Shown in pieces: positions 32,840 to 41,413 of a stretch of DNA of 64,000 bases. Source of the DNA: Caldilineaceae bacterium. Lineage in GTDB: Bacteria; Chloroflexota; Anaerolineae; Caldilineales; Caldilineaceae. Position 1 is the stretch's first letter. Every line of letters starts with the position of its first letter. The notes under the pieces are model-generated. The model was not told the origin of the DNA and did not search any database. It was given only the letters and a program-made list of their open reading frames with translations. The position numbers and the translations under genes were made by a program. The stretch is from assembly GCA_022842065.1 (NCBI GenBank), contig JALHQH010000014.1, forward strand, positions 181,584-245,583, written 5' to 3'.

Positions 32840-34381
32840 TTATGGCAGTGGCCGCCAGGCAATTGTAGGGTCATTAATTTCAGCCAATAAAGTCGGCGCG
32901 TGGCCTGGGCTGATGGTCCATAAGTAATATAAACCTAAGGGCCCTGGGGTGTCAGCGGTTATGGGACTGTTCACGTGCTTAGTGATATCACCAGTCACGT
33001 AAGCCAGTTGCTGGCCATCCGGTGACCAGGCAAATGTGATGCAATTTGCGGCTAAAAAGCGTTCATCGCCACCAGTTGTGCCAACCAACCACAGGTCAAA
33101 CGATGCAAGCGTAGCTGCGGGTTTCTTGTCAACCAGAAAGGCGATCCGGTTACCATCTGGTGACCAGGCAGGCGTACTGGCTGGGTAACGGCTAAGATAA
33201 ACACGCTGCTGCGGCGCAGCCAGGCTCGTGCGAAAGAGGCCGTTTGCGGACACGGCAGCCATTTCACCGCCATCCGGTGACCAAGTCGGGGACCAGCTAT
33301 TGACAGCAATTTCGGTAATTTCCCCATTCGCACTAACCTGCAGAATCTGGGCCTGACCGGTTTGGTAATAATCAAAGAGGAGCTTGCTGCTATCTGGCGA
33401 CCAAGCGAAACGTTTAACCGTACCCGTGGTATTGGCAGGCCCATAACGTTGACGCATCATAGCATTCACCGCAGCAACTTGCGGATCATGTTCGCCAAAG
33501 GCCGGTGTCCCACTGCCCCAAACCAAAGAACGGCTGTTAACGATCTGCAAGATCGCGCGCGCGGGTACGCCGGCAAGAAAGGCCACTTTGCGGCCATCAG
33601 GCGACCAGGCGGGGGCCGATTTGGGCTCGCCACTACTCGTTAACTGCAACGGGGCGTGGTCACTGGCATCCAGTAAATAGAGTTGGGGCACGCCCGCCGG
33701 CTTGCCCAAAAAAGCCAGTTTCAGGCCATCGGCGGACCAAGCCGGCGACCAACCAACGACGGTGCGTTCTTGTTGATGGTTTGCAGCCACGGTGGTTGTA
33801 TGCAACGTTAATTCTGAGCCGACATCGGCAGCAAAGCTGAGCAAAGCGCGCGTGGGCCAGGGGCGCAATGTCGCAAAGTCTGGCAACAGTCGGCTCGTCA
33901 ACGCAACCGCCCGCGTTGACGAAAGCAGGGAAAGCACGCCACTAACCAGAATCACCGCCATCACCGTTAACGCAAAAGTTTGTAGCCAGTGGGTGCGCGG
34001 GCTGGATGCACGTTGTTTGCCATCCACTGTCACCTTTACTTGAATCCGCGCGGCGACATGTTCGACTTTTACCTCAATCCAACCGGTATAATGTTCACTC
34101 GCTTGTAACAAACTAGTATCAACTTCTATCACCAGCTTTAAGCGCGACACCCCAGTCAGCACATCTTCGATCGGTTGCAAATGCACAATGCGAAACCAAG
34201 GTGTGCCATTATCGCAAACCACCGAGCAGCCATGCAATGAACCATGCGGATTACTGATCGATAGCTCGCGCACGGTCTTTACCTTGCCAGTTAATTGACC
34301 AAAATCAAGGATGGTCGGTTCAAATACAACTTCTGGGGATAATTGCCATGCCAGGCGTGCATCAACACTGTTAAAATTCAT
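32840..34381 (-). CDS. Membrane-anchored TolB-like (PD40) beta-propeller protein
   Basis: A 513-residue protein in three parts. Residues about 1-125 resemble an Ig-like/MSP-type sandwich (LDFGQLTGKVKTVRELSISNPHG). One membrane helix follows (HWLQTFALTVMAVILVSGVLSLL, about 131-155). Residues about 185-513 carry repeated WSPDG blades: PAWSPDGRKVAFL, FAWSPDSSKLLFD, PTWSPDGGEMAAV, PAWSPDGNRIAFL and FAWSPDGQQLAYV. The topology suggests a cytoplasmic Ig-like domain and an exported six- to seven-bladed propeller that binds a partner or ligand. Ig-like domains of this kind also sit next to kinase and caspase modules in Chloroflexota. No enzymatic motif is present. Confidence 0.8.
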   Translation of the reverse strand: MNFNSVDARLAWQLSPEVVFEPTILDFGQLTGKVKTVRELSISNPHGSLHGCSVVCDNGTPWFRIVHLQPIEDVLTGVSRLKLVIEVDTSLLQASEHYTGWIEVKVEHVAARIQVKVTVDGKQRASSPRTHWLQTFALTVMAVILVSGVLSLLSSTRAVALTSRLLPDFATLRPWPTRALLSFAADVGSELTLHTTTVAANHQQERTVVGWSPAWSADGLKLAFLGKPAGVPQLYLLDASDHAPLQLTSSGEPKSAPAWSPDGRKVAFLAGVPARAILQIVNSRSLVWGSGTPAFGEHDPQVAAVNAMMRQRYGPANTTGTVKRFAWSPDSSKLLFDYYQTGQAQILQVSANGEITEIAVNSWSPTWSPDGGEMAAVSANGLFRTSLAAPQQRVYLSRYPASTPAWSPDGNRIAFLVDKKPAATLASFDLWLVGTTGGDERFLAANCITFAWSPDGQQLAYVTGDITKHVNSPITADTPGPLGLYYLWTISPGHAPTLLAEINDPTIAWRPLP

Positions 34382-34544
34382 CTAGCCATTCTCCAAACAA
34401 TTTTCCTACCCTTTAATGTGCAGGTGATCAGTAACCAGCGCCAAACAACCACCAAATCGGAGCGCGCAAAAGTAGATTGCAACCAGGTGTGCGTTTTACG
34501 TGCAGCGCAACCATAAGCTTAATATAAGAGTTACGCAGCTATCA

Positions 34545-34576
34545 TAGAGTAAATTTTTCGTTAAAAACTTACTCTA
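34545..34576. terminator. Hairpin in the intergenic region
   Basis: TAGAGTAAATTTTT (34545-34558) pairs with AAAAACTTACTCTA (34563-34576) with one mismatch and a CGTT loop. It could be a terminator or the trace of a small mobile repeat. Confidence 0.45.
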
Positions 34577-34962
34577 TCTAGGCTTTTCATACCCGAAGAA
34601 GGTGGACAGGGGGAGATTCGTAGTCCAAGCCAATCGCGGAAACTCGTTATAGATCCGTTTAGATTTCTCAGTCAATATGTGGACAACACAAGAACCAGCT
34701 ATTAATACAGCACATAATAATAGAGAAACGGATAGTAACATACACAACTTTACAAATCAATAGAATAAGCGTGACGGGAACGTGATCAGATATAAACGAA
34801 TCGATTACACTACTGCTGCAATTAAGGATGCTTACATATGTATCTCGAACAACATGTCAGGTGGCCGATTAGGCAGTCAATCCTGGGCGCAGGCCATGAA
34901 TGAGGTAAGCCATCACCACAGCAGACCATGGCCGAATGTCCACCCTCTTTTGATTGCGCGCT

Positions 34963-34990
34963 TTGCGATCTATCAGGACGCTGGTATGAT
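34963..34990 (+). promoter_or_regulatory. Candidate promoter for the second dehydratase/aminotransferase unit
   Basis: TTGCGA (34963-34968) and TATGAT (34985-34990) have a 16-base spacer and lie about 92 bases before the ATG at 35082. A second -10-like TATACT follows at once. Chosen by eye. Confidence 0.4.
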
Positions 34991-35081
34991 GCTATACTGA
35001 TGTGAAAGTCATAGACATGGTGCCTTATGACGAATACCGCGCCTGAGTACATCTTCAAAATCACCAAGGGAGAATTGATTT

Positions 35082-36239
35082 ATGAAAATTACCTCGATCA
35101 AAACCGCCGCCACGCGCGGTCATGGGATGCACCTCTGGGTGAAGGTCGAAACTGATGCCGGCATCACCGGGATGGGCGAATGTGTGCATGGTGGGCTACA
35201 AGCAATTGCAATTATCAGCTATCTGGCACCCAAGCTAGAAGGGCGCGATCCTTTTGCGATTGATGCGATCTTCGAAGATATGCGCCGCAGCCATGTCTTT
35301 GATGGGGGCAACGCCGGCGCACTGATCACGGCGCTGACAGGCATCGAGATCGCGCTCTGGGATCTCAAGGGCAAGGCGTTGAAAACACCAGTCGTCGAGT
35401 TGCTGGGCGGGCGCTTCCGCGATCAGATCCGGGTTTATGCCGATTGCCAGGTTGAGCCGGGCATGGATTTTGACGCGATCAAACAAATTGTCGAAGGAGT
35501 CGTCGAGAAGGGTTTTACCGCCCTCAAGATCGATCTGGATATCGGTGCTTACACCACAGGGCGTCAATTCGACCGCGCCCTGCTGCGCGATAAATTCAAC
35601 TACACGGCCAGCGAGCGCGAGCACGAAATTATGCTGGAGATGGTCGATATGGTAACCGAAGCCGCCGGGCCGGATGTCTCGGTGGCGGCCGATGTGCATA
35701 CGCGGCTGGATGTGCCCAGTGCAATCCGCTTGGCGCGCGATCTAGAGCCCTACCACCTGATGTGGTTAGAGGAGCCAGTCCCTGCCGAGAATGTGGATGC
35801 CATGCGCGAAGTCACACGCTCGACGACAACGCCGATCTGCTCTGGTGAGAATCTCTACCTGCGCCACGGCTTTCGCGATCTATTGGAAAAGCAAGCCGTC
35901 AACATTATCATGCCCGACATCCCCAAGTGTGGCGGCCTCTCTGAATGTCGCAAAATCGCCAATATGGCAGAGATTTATTATATTCCCTTTGCCCCACACA
36001 ACGTCTCTTCGCCGATTGGGACCCTGGCCTCGGCGCATGTTTGTGCCAGCGTCCCCAACTTCCTGGTGCTCGAATTCCACTGGCTGCACCGCGACTATTG
36101 GACGACGATCATCAAAGAAAAAGAGGATATCATCAAGGACGGCTTTATTACCATCGGCGATCGACCTGGCATTGGGGTAGAGTTAGATGAAGAAGTCGGC
36201 CGGCAATATCAATACCCAGGGACAACCTGGTTTGCGTAA
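35082..36239 (+). CDS. Mandelate racemase/muconate lactonizing enzyme family protein 2 (galactonate-dehydratase-like)
   Basis: A 385-residue enolase-superfamily enzyme with a complete site. K149 (TALKIDLD) is the base candidate; D204 (AADVHTRLD), E230 (MWLEEPVP) and E256 (CSGENL) are metal ligands; and a His in FAPHNVSSPIG lies on the later strand. The D-x-H form is close to galactonate/gluconate-type dehydratases. The start follows GGGAGA. Product would be a 2-keto-3-deoxy acid. The aminotransferase gene follows in the same direction after about 150 bases. Exact substrate not predictable. Confidence 0.87.
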   Translation: MKITSIKTAATRGHGMHLWVKVETDAGITGMGECVHGGLQAIAIISYLAPKLEGRDPFAIDAIFEDMRRSHVFDGGNAGALITALTGIEIALWDLKGKALKTPVVELLGGRFRDQIRVYADCQVEPGMDFDAIKQIVEGVVEKGFTALKIDLDIGAYTTGRQFDRALLRDKFNYTASEREHEIMLEMVDMVTEAAGPDVSVAADVHTRLDVPSAIRLARDLEPYHLMWLEEPVPAENVDAMREVTRSTTTPICSGENLYLRHGFRDLLEKQAVNIIMPDIPKCGGLSECRKIANMAEIYYIPFAPHNVSSPIGTLASAHVCASVPNFLVLEFHWLHRDYWTTIIKEKEDIIKDGFITIGDRPGIGVELDEEVGRQYQYPGTTWFA

Positions 36240-36385
36240 AGCCGTGCGAAAGAGCACCCAGCGGTTGTCCACCGCCGCCCTGGGTGTTGCTTCGTGCCAT
36301 TGCATCTATCACGCTTTAATTCCCAAAATAGCCGTGACAAATAATAGTAATTTGCGCATACCCATCCTTTAGATTAAACGAGCTT

Positions 36386-37660
36386 ATGGATATCACCAGT
36401 CCGCTGACCCAACCGACCATTCCGGGCTTTCGGCGTGTGCCGCGCACCGGCGTCATTTATGTAATGCACCGCGCGGCCCTGCAAGGCTTTAGTTATGAAA
36501 ACCCAGCCTGGGCCAACTTGGGGCAAGGTTCCCCCGAAACGGGTGAACTGCCCGATGCCCCGGCGCGCCTGTCAGAAATCAGTGCGATTGCCCCCACCCG
36601 TCACTATAGCCCGGTCTCTGGCCAGACGGAACTACGCCAGAAAGTAGCTGAGCTCTACAACCACCTTTATCGACGCGGCAAGCGGTCGCAGTACACCTAT
36701 GAAAATGTGAGTATTGCCGGCGGCGGCCGGTTAGCGTTGACACGGCTGGTCGCTGCGCTCGATGACATTAACATGGGCCACTTCCTGCCCGATTACACCG
36801 CCTACGAAGAGTTACTGACTACTTTCAAATCATTTATCCCGATCCCGATTCTGCTAAGTGCCGATCGTGGCTATCAATTTTCGGCCGAAGCACTGCGCCA
36901 GGAGATCCGTGGCCGTGGGTTGACCGCGATCCTGGCCAGCAACCCCTGTAACCCGACCGGCCAGGTGGTGCAAGATTATGCCCTGCGTGGTTGGGTCGAA
37001 GTCGCGCGTGAGACTGAGTGTACCTTGATTCTCGATGAATTTTATTCCCATTACATCTACGGTGAGTCCAGTAACCCGTACAACATGGTCTCGGCGGCCC
37101 AATATATCGACGATGTCGAAAACGACCCAGTGATCATCGTCGATGGCCTCACCAAGAATTGGCGCTACCCCGGTTGGCGCATCAGTTGGACGCTTGGCCC
37201 CAAGTCGGTGATCGAGACGATTGGCAGCGCCGGCTCGTTTCTCGACGGTGGTGCGAACCACCCCTTTCAGCAGCAGGCCATCGAACTGCTCGACCCTGAG
37301 CTGACGATCCAGGAAACCCAGGCGATCCAGAAGATCTTCCGCCACAAACGCGATTACACCTTGGAGCGGCTGCACGACATGGGGGTGACGGTTGATGCCG
37401 TGCCCCACGGGGCTTTCTATGTCTGGGCCAATCTCTCGGATCTGCCGGCCCCGCTCAACGACGGTATGTGCTTCTTTGAGGAAGGGCTCAAAGAGCAAGT
37501 GATCACTGTGCCTGGGATCTTTTTTGATGTCAACCCCGGCCAGCGCCGCCGCGCCAACGCGCGCTATCAACATTATAGCCGCGTCAGCTTTGGCCCCGAG
37601 TTGAGCACCTTGGAGCAAGGGCTTGACGCCCTGGCGCGGGTGGTGCGCAAGTTTCGGTAG
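36386..37660 (+). CDS. Class I/II PLP-dependent aminotransferase
   Basis: A 424-residue fold-type I aminotransferase. Key parts are GGGRLALTRLVAAL (the phosphate-binding region), PDYTAYEELL with the ring-stacking Tyr, ASNPCNPTGQVV with the NP-x-x-PTG motif, LILDEFYSHYIY with the conserved Asp, DGLTKNWRYPGWRISW with the Schiff-base Lys, and a C-terminal Arg in RYQHYSRVSFG that binds the carboxylate. The substrate is probably an amino acid or keto acid linked to the preceding dehydratase; aspartate-type members share this layout. It ends at a perfect hairpin shared with the convergent gene. Confidence 0.88.
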   Translation: MDITSPLTQPTIPGFRRVPRTGVIYVMHRAALQGFSYENPAWANLGQGSPETGELPDAPARLSEISAIAPTRHYSPVSGQTELRQKVAELYNHLYRRGKRSQYTYENVSIAGGGRLALTRLVAALDDINMGHFLPDYTAYEELLTTFKSFIPIPILLSADRGYQFSAEALRQEIRGRGLTAILASNPCNPTGQVVQDYALRGWVEVARETECTLILDEFYSHYIYGESSNPYNMVSAAQYIDDVENDPVIIVDGLTKNWRYPGWRISWTLGPKSVIETIGSAGSFLDGGANHPFQQQAIELLDPELTIQETQAIQKIFRHKRDYTLERLHDMGVTVDAVPHGAFYVWANLSDLPAPLNDGMCFFEEGLKEQVITVPGIFFDVNPGQRRRANARYQHYSRVSFGPELSTLEQGLDALARVVRKFR

Positions 37661-37710
37661 TCGGGGCGTACCCTTGCGGTCTTAGGACGACCGCAAGGGT
37701 ACGCCCCGAC
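37660..37710. terminator. Bidirectional hairpin between convergent genes
   Basis: Perfect 22-base arms (37660-37681, beginning GTCGGGGCGTACCC, and 37689-37710) surround the loop TTAGGAC, between the aminotransferase and the SAF-domain oxidoreductase. There is only a weak T-rich tail, but its position and strength suit termination both ways. Confidence 0.75.
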
Positions 37711-37715
37711 GTTAT

Positions 37716-39071
37716 TTACCAAACGGTAGCGTCTTGCAGCTGGCGTAGCTTCCAGATGAACGAGTCGGTGGGTAATTCGACCATGTCGTAGGTAATCACC
37801 GCGCCGGCAGCAACATCGTTTTTGAGTTTGGCACCCTGGCAGAGGCCCAAGGGCAATAAACCTGCCGTGCGCGCCACGGTCGCCTTTTCACAGTGGCCCA
37901 AGACGGTGTAGCCACCGCCGCCGTCCAGCGTCTCCCCTTCTTCCAGATGACGCTTGGCCACGGTGATACATTCGGCGGTGGGGGTAGGCAAGGGCGCACC
38001 GGTAGCAACGCCATAGAAAACCGCACTCATAATCGAAATCGGTGCCTCAACCGCCACCAGGTGATAGGGTCGCCAGAGCACAAAATTCTGGCCATTGCCA
38101 CCAGGAGCCAGATAGTAGCCCTGTAGATCCTCCTGAATAAAGGGATGATCCGTACGGATCACACAGAAGACGCCCATCTTGAGTGCGTTAGGCAATAGAG
38201 TTTTACCATCGACGGCGACACTATTAGCCAGTTCGACCACGCCATGCTGGCTCAGCAAACCGCCTTCCGCCTGTAAACTAAAACGCTGCGCAATCTCATC
38301 AATGTTGACTGCCGGCTCGTGCATGCCCCGCACATCGGGGACGAGGCCGGCGGCATTCGCAAGTGCCGTCATCTCCACATTCGCTTTGGTGCCATCGCGA
38401 AATGAATTGAACATCTTGAAGTTAATGGTGCGCCGCGCAATCAACTCCTCACTGAAGCCAAAGCGTTGGGGCACCGTGTCGGGCGTGCCTTGTGGATCAT
38501 CGGGATATAGAATCGTCCCGCGCCCAGCAGCTACGATCTCAAAGCCGAGGCTGCGCGCCCAGTCGATCATGTTCATGGTGCAGCCGGGCTGATCGCCATC
38601 GACCATCGTGTAAACCACCCCCGCAGCATCGGCCAAGCGACGTAAAATTGAGCCAATCGTAATGTCGGCCTCGACGTTGACCATGATCACATGTTTTTTG
38701 TGCAGAATCGCGTGATAAGCCATACGTGCCCCGACTTCGGGAATGCCGGTCGCCTCCACGACCACATCGACCAGCGCGCATTGGGCCACCAGCAGCCCAT
38801 CTTGCACAATCGCCCGTTGGCCGCTGCGGATGGTGTCGTGCAATTGGTCGAGCGTTGTGGCTACCCGCAGCGCGCTCTCCGGCAGTCGCCCGGCGACAGT
38901 ATAGGCGTGCCGGGCACGATCAACGTCGATCTCGGCGATGACGGCCACTTCCATCCCGCGCATCTGCGCCAACTGAGCGACGACACCGCCACCAAATTTA
39001 CCAGTGCCAATAATGCCGACGCGGATCGGTCGCCCCTCGGCGGCGCGCTGGGCCAGTAGATTGCTGTACAT
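37716..39071 (-). CDS. Homoserine-dehydrogenase-like oxidoreductase with SAF domain (COG4091 type)
   Basis: A 451-residue protein. A Rossmann motif (VGIIGTGKFGGGVVAQL) starts near residue 18, followed by VVVEATGIPEVGARMAYHAILHKKHVIMVNVEAD, the dehydrogenase core. The C-terminal 90 residues (TAGLLPLGLCQGAKLKNDVAAGAVITYDMV) are a SAF domain like those of antifreeze proteins and sialate synthases, which explains occasional FlgA misannotation. Relatives occur in tetronate and branched-sugar-acid pathways and use NAD(P). The start at 39071 is fixed by AAAGGAG six bases upstream. Alone between two hairpins, it is probably its own transcript. Confidence 0.8.
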   Translation of the reverse strand: MYSNLLAQRAAEGRPIRVGIIGTGKFGGGVVAQLAQMRGMEVAVIAEIDVDRARHAYTVAGRLPESALRVATTLDQLHDTIRSGQRAIVQDGLLVAQCALVDVVVEATGIPEVGARMAYHAILHKKHVIMVNVEADITIGSILRRLADAAGVVYTMVDGDQPGCTMNMIDWARSLGFEIVAAGRGTILYPDDPQGTPDTVPQRFGFSEELIARRTINFKMFNSFRDGTKANVEMTALANAAGLVPDVRGMHEPAVNIDEIAQRFSLQAEGGLLSQHGVVELANSVAVDGKTLLPNALKMGVFCVIRTDHPFIQEDLQGYYLAPGGNGQNFVLWRPYHLVAVEAPISIMSAVFYGVATGAPLPTPTAECITVAKRHLEEGETLDGGGGYTVLGHCEKATVARTAGLLPLGLCQGAKLKNDVAAGAVITYDMVELPTDSFIWKLRQLQDATVW

Positions 39072-39186
39072 AGGTTGCTCCTTTGTCTGCATCGGTTGTC
39101 GTTTTTCAAGTGGTTGATTGGAGATCATACCGCAGGCGGGACGGCAAGGCAAGGGGCGGAAAAGAGGTAAGTTGACTGACTCCGAC

Positions 39187-39236
39187 GCTGAAATAACGGA
39201 GGGGACGCACTAGTGCGTCCCCTCCGTTATTTCAGC
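39187..39236. terminator. 50-bp perfect palindrome after the TSP3 gene
   Basis: From 39187 to 39236 the sequence is a perfect palindrome with no loop, centred on ACTAGT, containing GAAATAACGGAGGGGACGCA and its complement. It sits 17 bases after the stop of the thrombospondin-repeat gene and has T-rich flanks, so it is a likely terminator. A perfect 50-base palindrome is also an obstacle to replication and cloning. Confidence 0.65.
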
Positions 39237-39252
39237 TCACGATTGTGTTAGA

Positions 39253-40845
39253 TCAGCCTGGATCGCAGACATTGCCGATCAGGTCACCGTCACTGTCTTC
39301 CTGACCGGGGTTGTAGATCACCGGGCAGTTATCGTAGACATCGTCGATCTCATCATTGTCGTCGTCGGGGTCACAGACATTTCCGATACCTTCACCGTCG
39401 AGATCATCCTGGGTGGGATTGGGGATCAACGGACAGTTGTCGTTCCAATCTTCGGCCCCATCCTCGTCATCGTCAGTATCACAGAGGTTGCCATAAGCAT
39501 CGCCGTCGGCATTTTCCTGGTTGGGATTGTTAGCGAGGGGACAGTTATCACCGGCATCAACCACCTCATCGCCGTCATCGTCGTCATCACACACATTGCC
39601 CAGGCCATCCTGGTCAGTATCATCTTGGCGTGGATTGTAGACAAGTTGGCAGTTGTCGATGGTATCCTCAGCACCATCCTCGTCATCGTCCGTGTCACAG
39701 GCATTTCCATAACCATCCCCGTCCGTATCAAGCTGATTGGGATTAGCGTGGAGCAGACAATTATCGCCGCCATTCTCGACCCCATCGTTGTCATTATCGG
39801 GGTCACAGGGATTACCGATCAGGTCACCATCGATATCATCCTGGGCGGGGTTGTAGACGGTCGGGCAGTTGTCGTTGACATCTTCGATCGCATCGCCATC
39901 TTTATCGACATCACAGTGATTGCCAATACCGTCGCCGTCACTATCTTGCTGCTCGGGGTTGTAATGGCGTGGGCAGTTGTCGCCACCATCTTCGCGTTCA
40001 TCGTTATCATCATCGGTGTCACAGGCGTTACCCTGGCCATCACCGTCGGTATCATCCTGCCCTGGATTATTGAAGGTTGGGCAGTTATCGGCCCCGGCAT
40101 CAATTCCATCATTATCAGCGTCATTGTCACAAGCGTTGCCGATATTGTCGCTGTCGCTGTCTTCCTGGCCGGGATTATACTTAACCGGGCAGTTGTCCGC
40201 GCCATCGTCAATGCCATCTTCATCATCGTCCGGATCACAGACGTTGCCGATCCCTTCGCCGTCCAGATCGTCTTGGGTAGGATTGTAATGGACGGGACAG
40301 TTGTCGTTCCAATCTTCCGCCCCATCCTCGTCATCATCCGTATCACAGAGATTACCGTAGGCGTCGCCGTCGGCATTCTCCTGGTTGGGATTGTGGGCGA
40401 GGGGGCAGTTGTCACCGGCGTCGACAAAACCGTCGTTGTCGTCATCGTCATCACAAAAATTGCCCAAACCATCCTGGTCTTTGTCATCCTGACGCGGATT
40501 GTAGACAAGGGGGCAATTGTCGCTGCCATCCTCGGCCCCATCCTCATCATCGTCAGTGTCACAGCTATTGCCATACCCATCGCCATCGGCGTCCGCCTGA
40601 TTGGGGTTGGAAGTGGTGGGGCAGTTATCGTCTTGGTTAAGGACCCCATCATTGTCGGCATCGTTGCCCTGCTGTAGATCAGTAATGTGCCCCGGTTGAA
40701 CACTTTCCGCTGCCGGCGGTTGGCTAGATGCCTGTACATTAAGGCGATAAACGCTTAATAGGCCAACAAACACCAGTATAATGCCAATGCTACGGCCTAG
40801 CCAGGGCATAGCACGCCGTAGACCATTTTGCTTACGATCATTCAT
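39253..40845 (-). CDS. Secreted thrombospondin type 3 repeat (calcium-binding) protein
   Basis: A 530-residue exported protein. A basic N terminus and hydrophobic segment ([22 protein letters not shown]) form a signal peptide or anchor. The rest is 13 thrombospondin type 3 repeats of about 36 residues. Each carries D-x-D-x-D-G-x-x-D calcium loops and a D-N-C-P-x-x-x-N-P-x-Q core with paired Cys. The protein would be a rigid, very acidic rod stabilised by many calcium ions and disulfides. Repeats 2-5 and 10-13 are nearly the same, indicating an internal block duplication. No catalytic, sorting or cohesin/dockerin domain follows; it ends in the last repeat. Start at 40845 after GGGAGAG. Confidence 0.88.
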   Translation of the reverse strand: MNDRKQNGLRRAMPWLGRSIGIILVFVGLLSVYRLNVQASSQPPAAESVQPGHITDLQQGNDADNDGVLNQDDNCPTTSNPNQADADGDGYGNSCDTDDDEDGAEDGSDNCPLVYNPRQDDKDQDGLGNFCDDDDDNDGFVDAGDNCPLAHNPNQENADGDAYGNLCDTDDDEDGAEDWNDNCPVHYNPTQDDLDGEGIGNVCDPDDDEDGIDDGADNCPVKYNPGQEDSDSDNIGNACDNDADNDGIDAGADNCPTFNNPGQDDTDGDGQGNACDTDDDNDEREDGGDNCPRHYNPEQQDSDGDGIGNHCDVDKDGDAIEDVNDNCPTVYNPAQDDIDGDLIGNPCDPDNDNDGVENGGDNCLLHANPNQLDTDGDGYGNACDTDDDEDGAEDTIDNCQLVYNPRQDDTDQDGLGNVCDDDDDGDEVVDAGDNCPLANNPNQENADGDAYGNLCDTDDDEDGAEDWNDNCPLIPNPTQDDLDGEGIGNVCDPDDDNDEIDDVYDNCPVIYNPGQEDSDGDLIGNVCDPG

Positions 40846-41413
40846 GTTTACTCTCCCGTCAATAAATAAAAAAGCTAGACAAAGTTTGCAAAATAACCAA
40901 GCAACGATCACACATAATGGCAAGTCCACTATGGTGAAAGTGCTCAAACTATGCGAATAGTGCGCTGCCAATTATCAACAGCGCACTAAGTGTTAACAAT
41001 ATTGGGACGGTAGTTGCGACAAGGAACAGTAATGTCGATGTGGGTAACAACACCGTTTTCTGCTGTAAGATTAAATAGAGGTACTTAAGTTTTAGTAAGC
41101 GAAGTTTTGTGTAAATTTAAGCTTGTTTATACGAGTTTAAACTTGAACTATGATCGGCTTTACAGCTCTAAATTAACCAAACGTAAGTATCAATTGCTGT
41201 TAATTAATACTATTTCATCTTCAACAAGTTGGCAAATTCAGATTATCGCTGTATACAATATTCTAATGTTTAATTGCTATTTTGCTTTTGTATAGCATGA
41301 CAGAATGCGATGTTCTGGTTATAATGGTTATACAGCCGTCGCACCACTTCTACCTTCACTTTTGTCATCCAAAACCGGCGCATGCTGCCATGACCAAGAT
41401 CGGAGTCCTGTAT
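40846..41413. other. AT-rich upstream region of the GH2 gene
   Basis: Markedly AT-rich between 41040 and 41330, with no coding signal; in-frame open sequence upstream of the GH2 start is not protein-like. Holds the promoter at 41297-41325 and two similar elements, TTTAAGCTTG and GTTTAAACTTG (41117-41148), that might be regulator half-sites. Confidence 0.45.
41297..41325 (+). promoter_or_regulatory. Probable sigma-70 promoter of the GH2 gene
   Basis: ATGACA (41297-41302) and a consensus TATAAT (41320-41325) lie 17 bases apart, about 90 bases before the translation start at 41414. Confidence 0.55.

Larger units (their letters stand above)
34382..35081. other. Non-coding region upstream of the second dehydratase
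   Basis: Short open frames here have no coding character. The region holds the hairpin at 34545-34576 and the promoter-like pair at 34963-34990. It is AT-rich compared with the flanking genes. Confidence 0.5.

Noticed and set aside
34782..35067. Short frames on both strands upstream of the second dehydratase
   Set aside because: No ribosome sites, no protein-like composition, and they overlap the likely promoter.
39625..40677. 350-codon plus-strand frame of hydrophobic repeats opposite the TSP3 gene
   Set aside because: The antisense of Asp/Gly/Asn-rich repeats reads as Val/Ile-rich peptide. The sense strand has the coherent calcium-binding repeats and a ribosome site.
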